Position numbers and translations under genes: made by a program. Shown piece after piece: positions 11,813 to 23,147 of a DNA stretch of 64,000 nucleotides. The notes under the pieces are model-generated. The model worked only from the letters and a program-made list of their open reading frames with translations, had not been told where the DNA came from and did no database searches. Source of the stretch: Acheta domesticus (Eukaryota > Arthropoda > Insecta > Orthoptera > Gryllidae); NCBI GenBank assembly GCA_031308135.1, contig JAHLJT010009436.1, positions 116,718,416-116,782,415 on the forward strand, in the 5' to 3' direction. Every line of letters starts with the position of its first letter. Position 1 is the first letter of the stretch.

Positions 11813-12188
11813 TAAGGTTTAGAGGGCGCTTCAACTGCTAAGGTCATTGGCGCCCATGTCGAAGTATTTTAAAAGGGAATAGGTTCAGTAAGTGTTGCAG
11901 ATGGAACTTACTCCCTAATTAAAAGCATGAATATAAAGAGACTTGAATTCTGCATCGAGTATTCAAGTACCAATGGCTAAAGGAATATAAAAAGAAGACG
12001 TAAAATTCATCGTAAACTCAAAATTGGCTGTAAAGGGGCCAAAAAATTAAAACACTATTATCTCTCAAATAAGATTATATATTCCGCTTTCTCTCATACA
12101 ACAAAGTTTTGAGAGCGCGGAATCGTCATCCCCGAGCACCTCCCGTAACGAATTGCCCAGGCCATGTCTTCGTCGGTTGCCAACAAAA
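11813..12188 (-). mobile_element. LINE copy B, 3' end segment
   Basis: Matches copy A 6780-7160 throughout: the 3' untranslated region (GGGCGCTTC, AAATTGGCTGTAAAGGGGCC) and the last ORF2 codons. It stops abruptly within ORF2, where the inverted-arm element begins, and continues at 17924. Confidence 0.92.
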
Positions 12189-12922
12189 GGGGTAGCGGAA
12201 TAAGATATGCAAAACTGCCCCCGGGGGCTAAAAATTTTTTATTTTGAAAATTGTAATTGAAGTGTTAAAAAAATATGTTTTTCGTCGAATTTAAGTCAAT
12301 TCACCCAGAGTACTTTGTACAAATGAATAAAACGTGTTTTTTTACCTTCTTATATAAGTTTTAATTTTTTGAACCACTTTGCGCTTACGAATATTGACTT
12401 TAATTATCCTTGAGACTTTCTATAGATGATATAGATGTTTTGAGAATTTTTTCAGGCATTTATGTCCGATTTTGACTCTAAAAATCAACAATGAAAGATG
12501 GAAATCGTAGAAAAACTTACGTTATTTCTTTGTTTTTTAAGAATATCTCGTGTTCTAGTACAGATAATAAAAAAGGCTAAATACAAAATGTAGCGCTATA
12601 AATTCTCTACAGTTTCCCAAAATTTCAACTTTCTATCTTATAATTTGCATGCGACAACTCAATATGTGTAACACAGAAATGCAGTAATTTCTTTCTTAAA
12701 ATTTAAAATGAGTTTTTTTTATTAGTCTTGGTAGTTTTTCAATTTCATTTTTATTTTATGTTTATTACAAAGGTAAATAAAGAGAATAAACATTGTAAAA
12801 ATTATATAATAAAGAGTAGAAATCATTCCAGCAAGCGCAAAAATGACACCCAGCCGAACTTTGACGTTGACAGAGATTCGGCGATTCCATTAATTCCAAT
12901 GATTATAGTTCATTATATTTAA

Positions 12923-13325
12923 CCCTTTGACTGATATGAGCGTGCCTCACCTCCGGTGAGATCCGTGTCCCGTGTTCTATGAACGTGCTTGCGCGTCCGG
13001 GACTCCCCGTGTCACCAGTGCTATGGACGTCCCTTCGGGTGTTTGCTTCCTTTCACCAAGATGGCGTATTGTGCTTCTGCGAGTGCGACTTCTGAGGTCG
13101 TCCTAAGGTTCTAAGACTTTATTTCATTGCAAATAGATTGAGCTGCGATATATTTTCTCGGGCAAGATCAGTAGTGACACTTTATAGTGACCTTGTTCTC
13201 GGGTCTGGTCAGTTCCCCTCCTGACGGCGCCGCGGAACCACGCGAAGAGATCAGCACCGCGGGCTACACCCCTAGCCGACGACTCAGCACAGCTGACATG
13301 ATGTGCGAGGCGAGCAGTCACAGGG
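12923..13325 (+). mobile_element. piggyBac-type MITE in left arm, TSD TTAA
   Basis: 403 bases flanked by TTAA (12919-12922 and 13326-13329). The ends are CCCTTTGACTGATATGAGC and, reversed, CCCTGTGACTGCTCGC, an 11-base imperfect inverted repeat. GC-rich interior, no transposase. An inverted copy of identical length sits in the right arm at 16787-17189. Confidence 0.9.
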
Positions 13326-13524
13326 TTAAATGCTGTCGGAGGTTAACTTTATTAGTTGAATTTTCTGATTGGAATATAATTGTAGTAGTTTTTTATCCAA
13401 TTCATCCACAAAACATGAAATGCTGTAAGTACTTGCATACATTATTATTTTTTGTACATAGAGAATTTTCTTGTAGTTCATTGTTATCATTGGTATGTCA
13501 TTGTTATTATTATGTTTCAACTAC

Positions 13525-14181
13525 AGGACGATTTAAATAAGATTAATGATTGGGCAAGAGGTAATAAAATGTCTATAAATGTGAAGAAAAGTAAAGCGAT
13601 CACATTTTGTAGGGTCAGAGCTTTTCATAGGATTCCTTATCAGCTAGGTAATGAAGTAGTTCTGCGAGTATCGACCTGTAAATACCTTGGCATACTCCTG
13701 GATAGCAGGTTGGGATGGGAGAAACAAACAAACTACATAGTGGGTAAAGCTTGGAGGTCTTTGCATTTCTTCATGCGAAATCTTAAAAAAATGCAATTAA
13801 AAAGCAAAAGAAATCGCGTATACTTCGCTTGTTAGACCGGTAAAGGAATACGGAACTAGTTGTTGGGATCCGTACAAAATAGGACTTAAAAATAGCTTGG
13901 AAAGGATACAAAATCGGGCGGCAAAATACACATTTCGGAGGAACATACCTCCGCATTGAGAATCTTTAGAACACCGGAGAAAGAGGGCACGACTTTGCGC
14001 ACTATATAAATCTTACATTGATTGCTCTCCATGGAAGGAAATTAGGGAAAGGCTCGATAAATCGGATTACTTTAATAGATTTGATCGCAATTATAAAATT
14101 AGAAGAACACACAGAACGAACGTAGGAAAATTATTCGTTGTAAACAGAACAATTGTAAATTAGAACGATTTGCCTGCGGCA
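13525..14181 (+). pseudogene. LINE reverse transcriptase C-terminal fragment, left arm (different LINE family)
   Basis: Translates with a few stops and shifts to the thumb-side end of a non-LTR RT: LQDDLNKINDWARGNKMSIN, CKYLGILLDSRLGW, then in another frame SLVRP, ERIQNRAAKYTF and NRTIVN-NDLPAADF. This order (region after the catalytic box, then the nucleotide-rich C-terminal tail) is that of jockey/CR1-like LINEs and is not the I-group family of copies A-C. Truncated on both sides; no catalytic motif present. Confidence 0.8.
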
Positions 14182-14199
14182 GATTTTAAGTAAAAAAAT

Positions 14200-15340
14200 C
14201 GCATCAGAATTACAAAGCTTTCATCATTCAGAAATTATTTTACATCTATAAAACCCCTATCTACAATAAATACATCACCCTTTTCAAGAATAGTTCTTAA
14301 ACTTTCCGAATGTGACATAATTTTTTCAGAATTTCAGCATCATTCTTTGTACCCAAAAAAGGCCCATATGTGTCAATAATAAGCTCGTTCATGGTGCAAA
14401 CGGTAAAAGGTTTACATAAAGGCACTTTCCTTTCCCTAAAAAAGGGTTTCTTTGATAGTAATTATTTTAACTTTTCTGGTAACGGAGGTACGAAGCATTA
14501 CACATTAACACTAGACGATCTTGAAACCCGTGCAGGTCTTGAACATATGATAAGGTATGCTTGTTTACTAAGTCTTCCTCAGAATGATAATGAGCTCCAA
14601 ACGTCTTTGCCAATATGTATTTCTTGAATGATTTACGAACGGAAGCGCAATAATCAGACACACATTGTTCTCTTACAATATACAAAATTGACGATACTAT
14701 GCTATTAGAATTACCAGTTTTTAACTTAAATAAAAACACAAATAAGACTTGATTTATTGAACGATTAGTTGACGCTCGCATTGACTAGAACATATTTTTT
14801 ATATTTTAACTTGCTCAGATGTATAGCCAGTTAAAAGTAGAATACGTTCCTCAGATAATCCAGAATAATTTACTTTATCCAGAATACTTTCATTGAAATG
14901 ATTTGACAGAGTATTTAAAAATAATGCTAACTCTTGTTTCTCTACTTCACTAGTGGATGAAAATATTTTGAATTTATGCATATGTTCAAGAACAAACCGT
15001 TTTCTAATTGAGTACTGCAACAGCGATTTTCTTTTGGTATAAAGCACGCGTCGCTAGAAAAACTTGAATACGAGCTTGGAAAGAAACAGTAATTTGATCC
15101 GTTTTTGAAAAGCACAAGAAACTCTGTTTGTGTGTAGCTACGGTTTTTGAAAAGATTTTAATTAATTGTACTAACACATCTTGCTGTACTTTGTAAGAGG
15201 GATCATCGCCACTTGATTGAGATGACGGTCCTGATATTGACAATGATCCTAACTCTTCAGTTATGCATTTCTGCATCTTACAGACTTCTGCATCTTGCAT
15301 TATGGAAGTAGACGATAAACATCCCCCGCCCTTCAATGTA
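14200..15340 (-). pseudogene. decayed DDE transposase, HARBI1/ISL2EU-like (DDE_Tnp_4-type)
   Basis: Three or more frames in series on the minus strand. Visible pieces: HFNESILDKVNYSGLSEER and LLLTGYTSEQ (N-terminal linker), NQVLFVFLFKLKTGNSNSI (helix-turn-helix-like segment), KTFGAHYHSEEDLVNKHT, LVLMCNASYLRYQKS, KVPLCKPFTVCTMNELI, DTYGPFLGTKNDA and VFIVDRGFIDVK. In the family I expect an Asp at the first catalytic position where this copy has CNASY (Asp lost); the second Asp (VDRGF) remains. It is cut off at the left-arm boundary before the final catalytic residue. Stops and frameshifts make it non-functional. The family assignment rests on motif recall. Confidence 0.7.
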
Positions 15341-15941
15341 GAACCACATGATGTTCTGAAGTAGATGTGGTTGGCATTTTTGCATCTGGTGACGTTAAAT
15401 CAGATGGCTCGAGGATCAAATATTGCGCCGCGGATGTAGATGATAAATGTACACTAACATTTAGATAATTAAACTTACATATTACACACATACATTCATA
15501 CATTAACAAACGCTTACATACATACCCGGGCCTAGGTACCCTCGCAAACACACAAGTCTGCACCTCTTCACTCATAATGAGATACAATAAATCAGTCATA
15601 CAAATAAACTTTTTTACCTAATACCAGAATATAAAAATATACAAAAATTATAATAATTATTACATTTCTAACTCGTAAACACCCGTTACCAAAACCCAAT
15701 AAATATCAACGTATTCAGAATAGCCCCCCAAAAAAATTTCAGATTAGCGAAACCAACAGAAAGAAATGAAATCATTTCACTTCACTGCACCCCAAATAGT
15801 TTTATCAAAATAACTGTAAAATACCCATAATCGCAATTTTCACTTCACTTCACTTTCAGCACACGTTTTCACACTATTGACTAATTTCCTATGTTTTTTT
15901 TCTAAAACCTCACGCTGTGCAAGGAAAGGGATCAAAACGTG
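15341..15941. other. right part of the loop, 5' of the transposase remnant
   Basis: AT-rich. Ser/Thr-rich frame fragments next to 15340 may be the disordered N-terminus of the transposase. The bases 15910-15941 still read as LINE RT (ARFDPFPCTA), so the right arm keeps slightly more LINE than the left. Confidence 0.45.
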
Positions 15942-16590
15942 CCGCAGACAAATGGTTCCAATCTACTATTGTTCTGTTTACAACGGATAATTTTCCTGTG
16001 TGTTCTTCTTCTAATTTTATAATTGCGATCAAATCTATTAAAGTAATCCGATTTATCGAGCCTTTCCCTAATTTCCTTCCATGGAGAGCAATCAATGTAA
16101 GATTTATATAGTGCGCAAAGTCGTGCCCTCTTTCTCCGGTGTTCTAAAGATTCTCAATGCGGAGGTATGTTCCTCCGAAATGTGTATTTTGCCGCCCGAT
16201 TTTGTATCCTTTCCAAGCTATTTTTAAGTCCTATTTTGTACGGATCCCAACAACTAGTTCCGTATTCCTTTACCGGTCTAACAAGCGAAGTATACGCGAT
16301 TTCTTTTGCTTTTTAATTGCATTTTTTTAAGATTTCGCATGAAGAAATGCAAAGACCTCCAAGCTTTACCCACTATGTAGTTTGTTTGTTTCTCCCATCC
16401 CAACCTGCTATCCAGGAGTATGCCAAGGTATTTACAGGTCGATACTCGCAGAACTACTTCATTACCTAGCTGATAAGGAATCCTATGAAAGCTCTGACCC
16501 TACAAAATGTGATCGCTTTACTTTTCTTCACATTTATAGACATTTTATTACCTCTTGCCCAATCATTAATCTTATTTAAATCGTCCTGTA
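15910..16590 (-). pseudogene. LINE reverse transcriptase C-terminal fragment, right arm
   Basis: Inverted copy of the fragment at 13525-14181 with the same LQDDLNKINDWARGNK start point. It ends DWNHLSAARFDPFP then stop, closer to an intact LINE C-terminus than the left copy, where the matching bases read ND and diverge after the shared GCGGCA. Confidence 0.8.
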
Positions 16591-17923
16591 GTTGAAACAT
16601 AATAATAACAATGACATACCAATGATAACAATGAACTACAAGAAAATTCTCTATGTACAAAAAATAATAATGTATGCAAGTACTTACAGCATTTCATGTT
16701 TTGTGGATGAATTGGATAAAAAACTACTACAATTATATTCCAATCAGAAAATTCAACTAATAAAGTTAACCTCCGACAGCATTTAACCCTGTGACTGCTC
16801 GCCTCGCACATCATGTCAGCTGTGCTGAGTCGTCGGCTAGGGGTGTAGCCCGCGGTGCTGATCTCTTCGCGTGGTTCCGCGGCGCCGTCAGGAGGGGAAC
16901 TGACCAGACCCGAGAACAAGGTCACTATAAAGTGTCACTACTGATCTTGCCCGAGAAAATATATCGCAGCTCAATCTATTTGCAATGAAATAAAGTCTTA
17001 GAACCTTAGGACGACCTCAGAAGTCGCACTCGCAGAAGCACAATACGCCATCTTGGTGAAAGGAAGCAAACACCCGAAGGGACGTCCATAGCACTGGTGA
17101 CACGGGGAGTCCCGGACGCGCAAGCACGTTCATAGAACACGGGACACGGATCTCACCGGAGGTGAGGCAAGCTCATATCAGTCAAAGGGTTAAATATAAT
17201 GAACTATAATCATTGGAATTAATGGAATCGCCGAATCTCTGTCAACGTCAAAGTTCGGCTGGGTGTCATTTTTGCGCTTGCTGGAGTGATTTCTACTCTT
17301 TATTATATAATTTTTACAATGTTTATTCTCTTTATTTACCTTTGTAATAAACATAAAATAAAAATGAAATTGAAAAACTACCAAGACTAATAAAAAAACT
17401 CATTTTAAATTTTAAGAAAGAAATTACTGCATTTCTGTGTTACACATATTGAGTTGTCGCATGCAAATTATAAGATAGAAAGTTGAAATTTTGGGAAACT
17501 GTAGAGAATTTATAGCGCTACATTTTGTATTTAGCCTTTTTTATTATCTGTACTAGAACACGAGATATTCTTAAAAAACAAAGAAATAACGTAAGTTTTT
17601 CTACGATTTCCATCTTTCATTGTTGATTTTTAGAGTCAAAATCGGACATAAATGCCTGAAAAAATTCTCAAAACATCTATATCATCTATAGAAAGTCTCA
17701 AGGATAATTAAAGTCAATATTCGTAAGCGCAAAGTGGTTCAAAAAATTAAAACTTATATAAGAAGGTAAAAAAACACGTTTTATTCATTTGTACAAAGTA
17801 CTCTGGGTGAATTGACTTAAATTCGACGAAAAACATATTTTTTTAACACTTCAATTACAATTTTCAAAATAAAACATTTTTAGCCCCCGGGGGCAGTTTT
17901 GCATATCTTATTCCGCTACCCCC
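15942..17923 (-). repeat. right inverted arm (1.98 kb)
   Basis: Reverse complement of 12189-14181 with the same internal order: terminal GGGGTAGCGG, AT-rich outer part, MITE, LINE fragment. Confidence 0.95.
16787..17189 (-). mobile_element. piggyBac-type MITE in right arm, TSD TTAA
   Basis: Inverted copy of 12923-13325, same 403-base length, TTAA at 16783-16786 and 17190-17193. Confidence 0.9.
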
Positions 17924-20500
17924 TTTCCTACAGTTCAGGAGAACGTGTTCCATAGAAAGAGCCGTCCAGCATGAGTCATATATGGGAGGAGTTTCTCTTC
18001 GAAGGAGGAAACTGAGAAAAGTGGCAGTGTCCGATACGAAGACGGGTTAAAATGCCTTCCTCACGCCTAGAGGAGCGAGATGAGGAACGCCAGGGAATTA
18101 CAGAATTCTTTATCCCACTTAGTTTAAAAGTGGTATTGTGCCACCGTCACACTCTAAACAAGGATCGTTTCAAGTAAGCCTTAATATCGGACAATGGTAC
18201 AGCAGGAACGTCAATGCGAGTATTACGAGTAGCTAATTTCGCCGCCTGGTCGGCCAGCTCATTCCCTGTAATTCCCATATGGTCTGGAACCCAACTAAGA
18301 ACCAGGTCATAGTGGTGGGACAGAAGACTATGAATCAGGTTTTGAACTGATCTTGTCAGGTAGTCTGACGATGGACGGGAGAGAGCCTGAAGAGAGCTGA
18401 GAGAATCAGAACAGAGAACTACTCTCCGCAACGTTGTTGACTCGATGAATTTTAGGGCTTTGAGAATTGCATACATTTCGACAGTGAATATACTGCACTG
18501 ACAATGAGAATGAAGTCGATATGATTTGGTAGCCTTGATGCAATAAAAACTACATGCCACTGTGTTATTGTACGACGAATTATCTGTGTACAAGTATAAA
18601 TGATCCGCATAGGCTTCCCTCATGCCCTGAAACAATCTGGTAAACCAGAGGACTAGTAGTTTCTTTGGAAAGATAGAGTCTGAGATCAATATTGGGAAGA
18701 ATGAGTTGCCAAGGGGGAATGGGTCACTTGGGGGTTTCACAGGAGTGGGAAGATCGACATTAAGCTCCCGCAAAAGATTTCTCAACAGAATGCCCGGTGT
18801 AGCGATGTTCGAAGAATATACGAGGACTCATATTTTGGGTGGATGATAATTCGGCTACAAGGATGGTTAAAGAGTCGTGACACTTTAGCACCGTAAGACG
18901 CCAATAAAATAGCTCACCTTGTTAAGGATGGGTCCCCAGCGTCAGCTAGAATGCAGTCAATTCGTCTGGAGCGATGCACATCTGTTAAGAGGCGGATACA
19001 AGCGTGGCGCATGTTGTTGATCGGTCGATCAGTGGAAGGAGCTGCAGAACCATACACATCACTACCGTAATCCAATGCTGAGGGAATGAGTGATCTATAT
19101 AACTGCAACAGCGTGATGCAGTCGGCTCCTCATGAGGTGCCACAAAGCATTCGAAGAAGATTGAGGCGGAGATACATCACGTTTGTAGTGTGATGATGGA
19201 TGGGAGCACGCCAAGTAAAGGACTTTTCAAAAGTGAGCCCCAGGAACCTGGCAGAATCGGCGAATGGAAGCTGATTTTCTCCCAAAAAAACGACTGGATC
19301 GCTATGCAAGTGGTTTATTCTGCAGAAGAGCACACCAGTATGTAAGTGAGGACTTAACCTTTTGACTTGCTCCATTCATGGAGCTTGTTGAACACCAGTT
19401 GGAGTTGCCTCACACTGATGCTGCTGGATGAACAAAAATGGCAAAATCTACAAACAGCGAGACCTTTACAGGTTCTCGAACGACCGACGCTATAATATTT
19501 ATGGCAATGACACTTAGCACAGACCCTTGGGGGATGTCGTTTTCAAGAGGGTGACTGCTGACAATGTCACCAACTCAAACTCTGAAAGATCTATTCGATA
19601 AGAAATTTTGGAGGAATAAGGGGAGCTTCCCCCTCAATCCCCACGAACGCATGGTTTGCAGAATGCCATACCTCCAAGTGGTGTCGTAGGCCTTTTCTGT
19701 ATCGAAGAGTACGGCCACAAGATGTCTCAGGACGAAAGAGGTTTTAATTTCAGTTGCCAAAGCGACGAGTTGGTCCAGGGTTGGCCGGTGTTTCCTGAAT
19801 CCACAGTGGACCGGTGTGAGTAGGTTTCTGCACCGCAAGGTCCAGAACAAGCGCTGATTTACCATCCACTCCAGTACTTTGCAAACGCAGTTGGTGAGGG
19901 CGAGAGGTCGGTAGCTCGATGGCAACGACCAATTCTTTCCGTCCTTCAGAACAGGGATAACTATAGCTTCTCACCATAGTGCTCTTCCCAGACGCGATTA
20001 TAGAGGAGAAATTGCATCGCCACTTCAGGAAGATATGGCATAAGGTTATGAATATCATCAGGACCTGGGGCAGTTCTTTTCACCAATGCGAGAGCAGAGC
20101 GCAATTCCGACAAGGAGTGAGTAATTGATGTAATCGTTAGACGCTCAGCAAGAAAATTCCAACGGACTGTTCTCCATCTTCTCTTCGATTAAAAGAAAGT
20201 CAGGAGCGTAGTTCGCCGAACTTGACAAGGGTTCATAGTGCGCGGCGAATTCCTCTACAATCATATCTGGAGAAGTGATCATTTCTCCATTTATAAAGAG
20301 ATTATTTTAAAAGAGCATTTCTCCATGCCAGGCGTGATGTGTGACAATTGACGGATGTACGCTCTCCATGAAGTGTTCTTGCTCTCTAAAATTGTTCTTC
20401 TAGCCTTTGTCCTGCATCTTTTATATTCGATGAGGTTGTCCACAGTTGGATAATGTCTGAGACGAGCCAGTGACTTTTTTCGAGCACTGACCGCTTTAGA
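17924..20500 (-). pseudogene. LINE copy B ORF2: RT and RNase H domains, inactivated
   Basis: Broken into several frames. Recognisable parts: YRPLALTNCVCKVLEWM and LFDTEKAYDTTWRYG (19575-19925), LFVDFAIF (about 19436-19460), LGLTFEKSFTW (19130-19375), RNase H with LYTDNSS, SDSLSSLQAL and WVPDHMGITGNELADQAAK (18147-18785). The catalytic box has lost one codon: copy A has FVDDFAIF, this copy FVDFAIF, leaving one of the two metal-binding Asp residues. The RNase H DGS is DNS. The last ORF2 codons lie across the insertion at 12100-12188. Confidence 0.9.
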
Positions 20501-20505
20501 GCAGT

Positions 20506-21335
20506 TCACATTCCACCAAACGAAACGGTGTCGCGGTTTAGCAGTTGACTTCGGAATTGCGATAGAAGCAGCAGAGAATGTAGCGCTATTAAATGTTCAG
20601 TCATTTCATCCACATTTCCGAAGGGACCATCTGACAGGTTAACATTATTTTGGAATATCGACCAGTCAGCCCGTCGCACGATCCATTGGGGAGGGGGGGG
20701 TGAAAGACCACGGCGAAGATGATCAATGCGGACAATAGTGGGGAAATAGTCGATTCCATAGAGATCTTCTAATATGGTCCACCACATAGCACTAGCAAGT
20801 GCAGAGCTGCAAAGGGCTACATCAATAGCCGTGCTCGAATTCGTAGCTACGGCAAAATGTGTTGGTTCCCCAGAATTGAGAATCACCAAATTCATGGTGT
20901 CGATCACAGATTTCAAAACAGCACCTCTTTATCAAGTACGAGAAGAACTCCAAAGAGGTCTGTGGGCGTTACATCATCAACAACCACGAAAGGTGTGGGC
21001 AATTGGTTTATTAGACAGAGGTCATCAACCGATACCGTTTGTCTTGGGGGATATAGATGTTACAGTGAGTGTGAGGGACGGGAGATACACTGCACACAGA
21101 CTGAAGGTCGGTCTGAACGGGGATTTCTTCAGAACGCAGCGAATTCTGGACCAAAGTAGTAACTCCGCCGTGAGCACGGAGGACGTCATCGACATCAACC
21201 CTTTAAGCCGCGAAAGCGTAGGGGGCGTGGTGGAAAAGATGAATTGACAAAAAATTGAGGGTTTATAACGGGATAACAAGAGATTTAATTCGTCCCGTCG
21301 GAGAGCCATTGAGATTCCAGGATTAAAGGGCCGTT
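20506..21335 (-). pseudogene. LINE copy B ORF2: apurinic/apyrimidinic-type endonuclease domain, inactivated
   Basis: On the minus strand the domain opens near 21330 with WNLNG, then after a shift RRDELNLLLSRYKPSIF, and closes with GEPTHFAVATNSSTAIDVAL (20506-20916), the PTH and S-ID motifs of LINE endonucleases. The domain nicks target DNA to prime reverse transcription. The middle is shifted and interrupted. RT-side linker ORFs (RRTILESKNTSWRAYI) follow at 20291-20509. Confidence 0.85.
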
Positions 21336-21339
21336 GTTT

Positions 21340-22730
21340 AAGGAGTTGTTAAGGGGATTTCTTCTTTTTCCGCCTCTGCTGCCCGAAGGGGCGAGTGTCC
21401 ACCCCAGCTGAAGTTTCCTCCGAGGCAGACTCCTGGCCACTGCTCGACAGGCTGAGAGATCGCTCAGCGGAGTCTCAGGAGTCGGGGTAGGTGGTCGGAG
21501 TTTGGAGGATCTATCGGTTTTTTTGCTTGTCCAGGCCAGCAGGTCGACTGAGATCAATTTTCTTGCGCTGCTGAGAAGTGGATTCTTGGTCTGACTTCAT
21601 CTGTGTTGCTTTCTTGATTTGTGTTTTGTATTATGAGGGAATTATTTTCCCACCTTGCAGAGGCGATGTCTCCCCAGGGAAGTCAACTGAGGATACCTGG
21701 CAACAGAAGTGAGGTACTGGGGGAGTAGCAGGTGAAGTCTGAATACTCGTCGTCGTTTTCACCGTGTTCGCCACAGTGCTAAAGAAAGAAAGCCTGAAAT
21801 CTACAGGTTTCTTCACCAGGTATCGGCGTTTCGCTTCCGGAAATGATTCTTTCTGTCACTCTAATCTTTTGGATCTCCCTCTCTCTCAGATATGTCGAGC
21901 ACTTGTTTGGGTTGACCGCATGGTCTCCTTCACAGTTTACACAGCGGAGTTGTGATGCACAGGGGTTCGGATCGTGCGTTGATTTACCGTACTTCGCGAA
22001 AGCAGGGCTTACGGTCATGCACCTTTGTTGGGTATGGCCGAAACTCTGACACTTGGAGCAGCCCAGGGCGTTCGGCACACACTGCCGCACGTGAAGGTTA
22101 TAATACCCACAACTAATTCTCTCTGGGAGACAAGGGAGATTAAACATCAGGATCAAGATGGGAGTGGGGATCCCTTTCCCATTCTCCTTCCTTCTGATCC
22201 TATACACCTCGGCAACAACGTGACTCTTGAAGAAGGAAAGAAGTTCGTTCTCATATCAGACGCAAAGTTTTCATGATTGACTACTCCCATACATAGGTTA
22301 TGGGTAGGGTGAGTGGTCACTTCCACTTGGAGGCCGGCAATCTTAGTTTTAAGGTTCTTTTCTATCTGCTCGTCGGTGCGCGCATCAAAAAAGAATTGTA
22401 CCATTTTCCTATCGCACGACCTCTTGGAGCTTTCCGAAACTGTCCTCAATGGCTCGCGCGAGGCGGACCGCACTAACACTTTTAAAGGTTTTCTCGATTT
22501 CGGTGCAAGACCAGAGAAACCGAGGCTTTCATGGTCTATCTTCCTCCCGGAGGAAGAAGCTATTCAGATCGACTGTCCTATCACATCGCCTTTTCCTTGC
22601 GGAAGAGGGCAAGGGGTTTGTTTTGTGCTCCATAGAATAGAATCGGATTCTTCTCCGTGCTCCCCACCCACCATGGAGTCCAACAAGTGGACACCCCACT
22701 GGGGTGTCAGGGCAGGGGAATGTCACAGTG
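21340..22730 (-). pseudogene. LINE copy B ORF1 (Gag-like zinc-knuckle protein), inactivated
   Basis: Minus-strand pieces in order: an N-terminal Arg/Ser-rich stretch (22529-22726), DARTDEQIEKNLKTKIAGLQ (RRM-like region, 22153-22479), then three zinc knuckles at 21779-22207: CSKCQSFGHTQQRC intact, the second changed to FAKYGKSTHDPNPC (both leading Cys lost), and CVNCEGDHAVNPNKC. A Lys/Arg/Pro/Ser tail follows. In I-group and jockey elements this protein binds element RNA and forms the ribonucleoprotein. Split by frameshifts. Confidence 0.88.
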
Positions 22731-23147
22731 CTGCCCCGCCGTGGATCGCCCCGCTTACCCTGGAGTTCAGTACAAGACCTAGTCCGAGCCGATTGATCGG
22801 AAGTGGGTTAGCTCCCGACCGCCCGTCTAGAAGAGTCCGAGGTCAATGCGAGTGTGTTGAAATCTATAAGGAAAGTTCTCCAAAATACGTAGACAACGTA
22901 TGCCTTAGTGCAAGGCAGAAAGTAGCACCAGGACTAGTTGGGAAACAAACAGGTCCCTCAACTGCCAGGACACACATACCCTCCGACACGGGTCGCCATG
23001 CACGCCAAACATGGGTGGGCGTTCAGCATACAGAGAAGGCCAGCGAGGAAGAAAAAGGAGTGAAAAGAGTATATGTGACATGAAATGAGAAGCAAGATGA
23101 TGAAAAAATGGAGAAAGAACACTTGAGAGCCATCTCTGGACCCCCCG

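Larger units (their letters stand above)
12189..14181 (+). repeat. left inverted arm (1.99 kb)
   Basis: Inverted copy of 15942-17923. By eye I found only scattered single-base differences over the outer 1.3 kb (for example CGTGCC versus CTTGCC near 12950, ATTCC versus ACTCC near 12825, AATTTTTT versus AATGTTTT near 12235); a few small indels appear in the inner 100 bases. The 117-codon frame at 13187-13540 is identical in both arms, but it spans a MITE end and is not a gene. Confidence 0.95.
12189..17923. mobile_element. 5.7-kb element with 2-kb inverted arms inserted in LINE copy B
   Basis: Begins GGGGTAGCGGAATAAGATAT and ends with its reverse complement plus one extra C. Removing it rejoins the LINE ORF2 almost exactly (copy A reads CAACAAATTTCCTAC here; B would read CAACAAAATTTCCTAC), so it is a clean insertion; no target duplication longer than a base or two is visible. 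The arms (12189-14181 and 15942-17923) are near identical inverted copies. Each contains a TTAA MITE and a piece of a LINE reverse transcriptase. The 1.76-kb loop holds a decayed DDE transposase on the minus strand. It may be a DNA transposon whose arms were homogenised, or an inverted duplication that became mobile. I do not recognise a described family. Confidence 0.85.
17924..23105 (-). mobile_element. LINE copy B, main segment (ORF2 to 5' end)
   Basis: Continues copy B from 12188 after the inserted element. Reading on the minus strand from about 23.1 kb: 5' region, ORF1 with zinc knuckles, ORF2 endonuclease, RT and RNase H. With the 3' segment at 11813-12188 it is close to full length, about 5.5 kb. 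Carries many frameshifts and stops, so it is older than copy A. The 5' boundary is uncertain because a third fragment (copy C) abuts it. Confidence 0.88.

Noticed and set aside
10268..11834. Long minus-strand frames (up to 513 codons) rich in Arg, Ser, Phe, Val
   Set aside because: They read through two minisatellites whose units lack stops; no domain, and equally long frames exist on the other strand.
13187..13540. 117-codon frame conserved identically in both inverted arms
   Set aside because: It crosses a MITE terminus and the LINE junction; conservation reflects arm identity, not protein selection.
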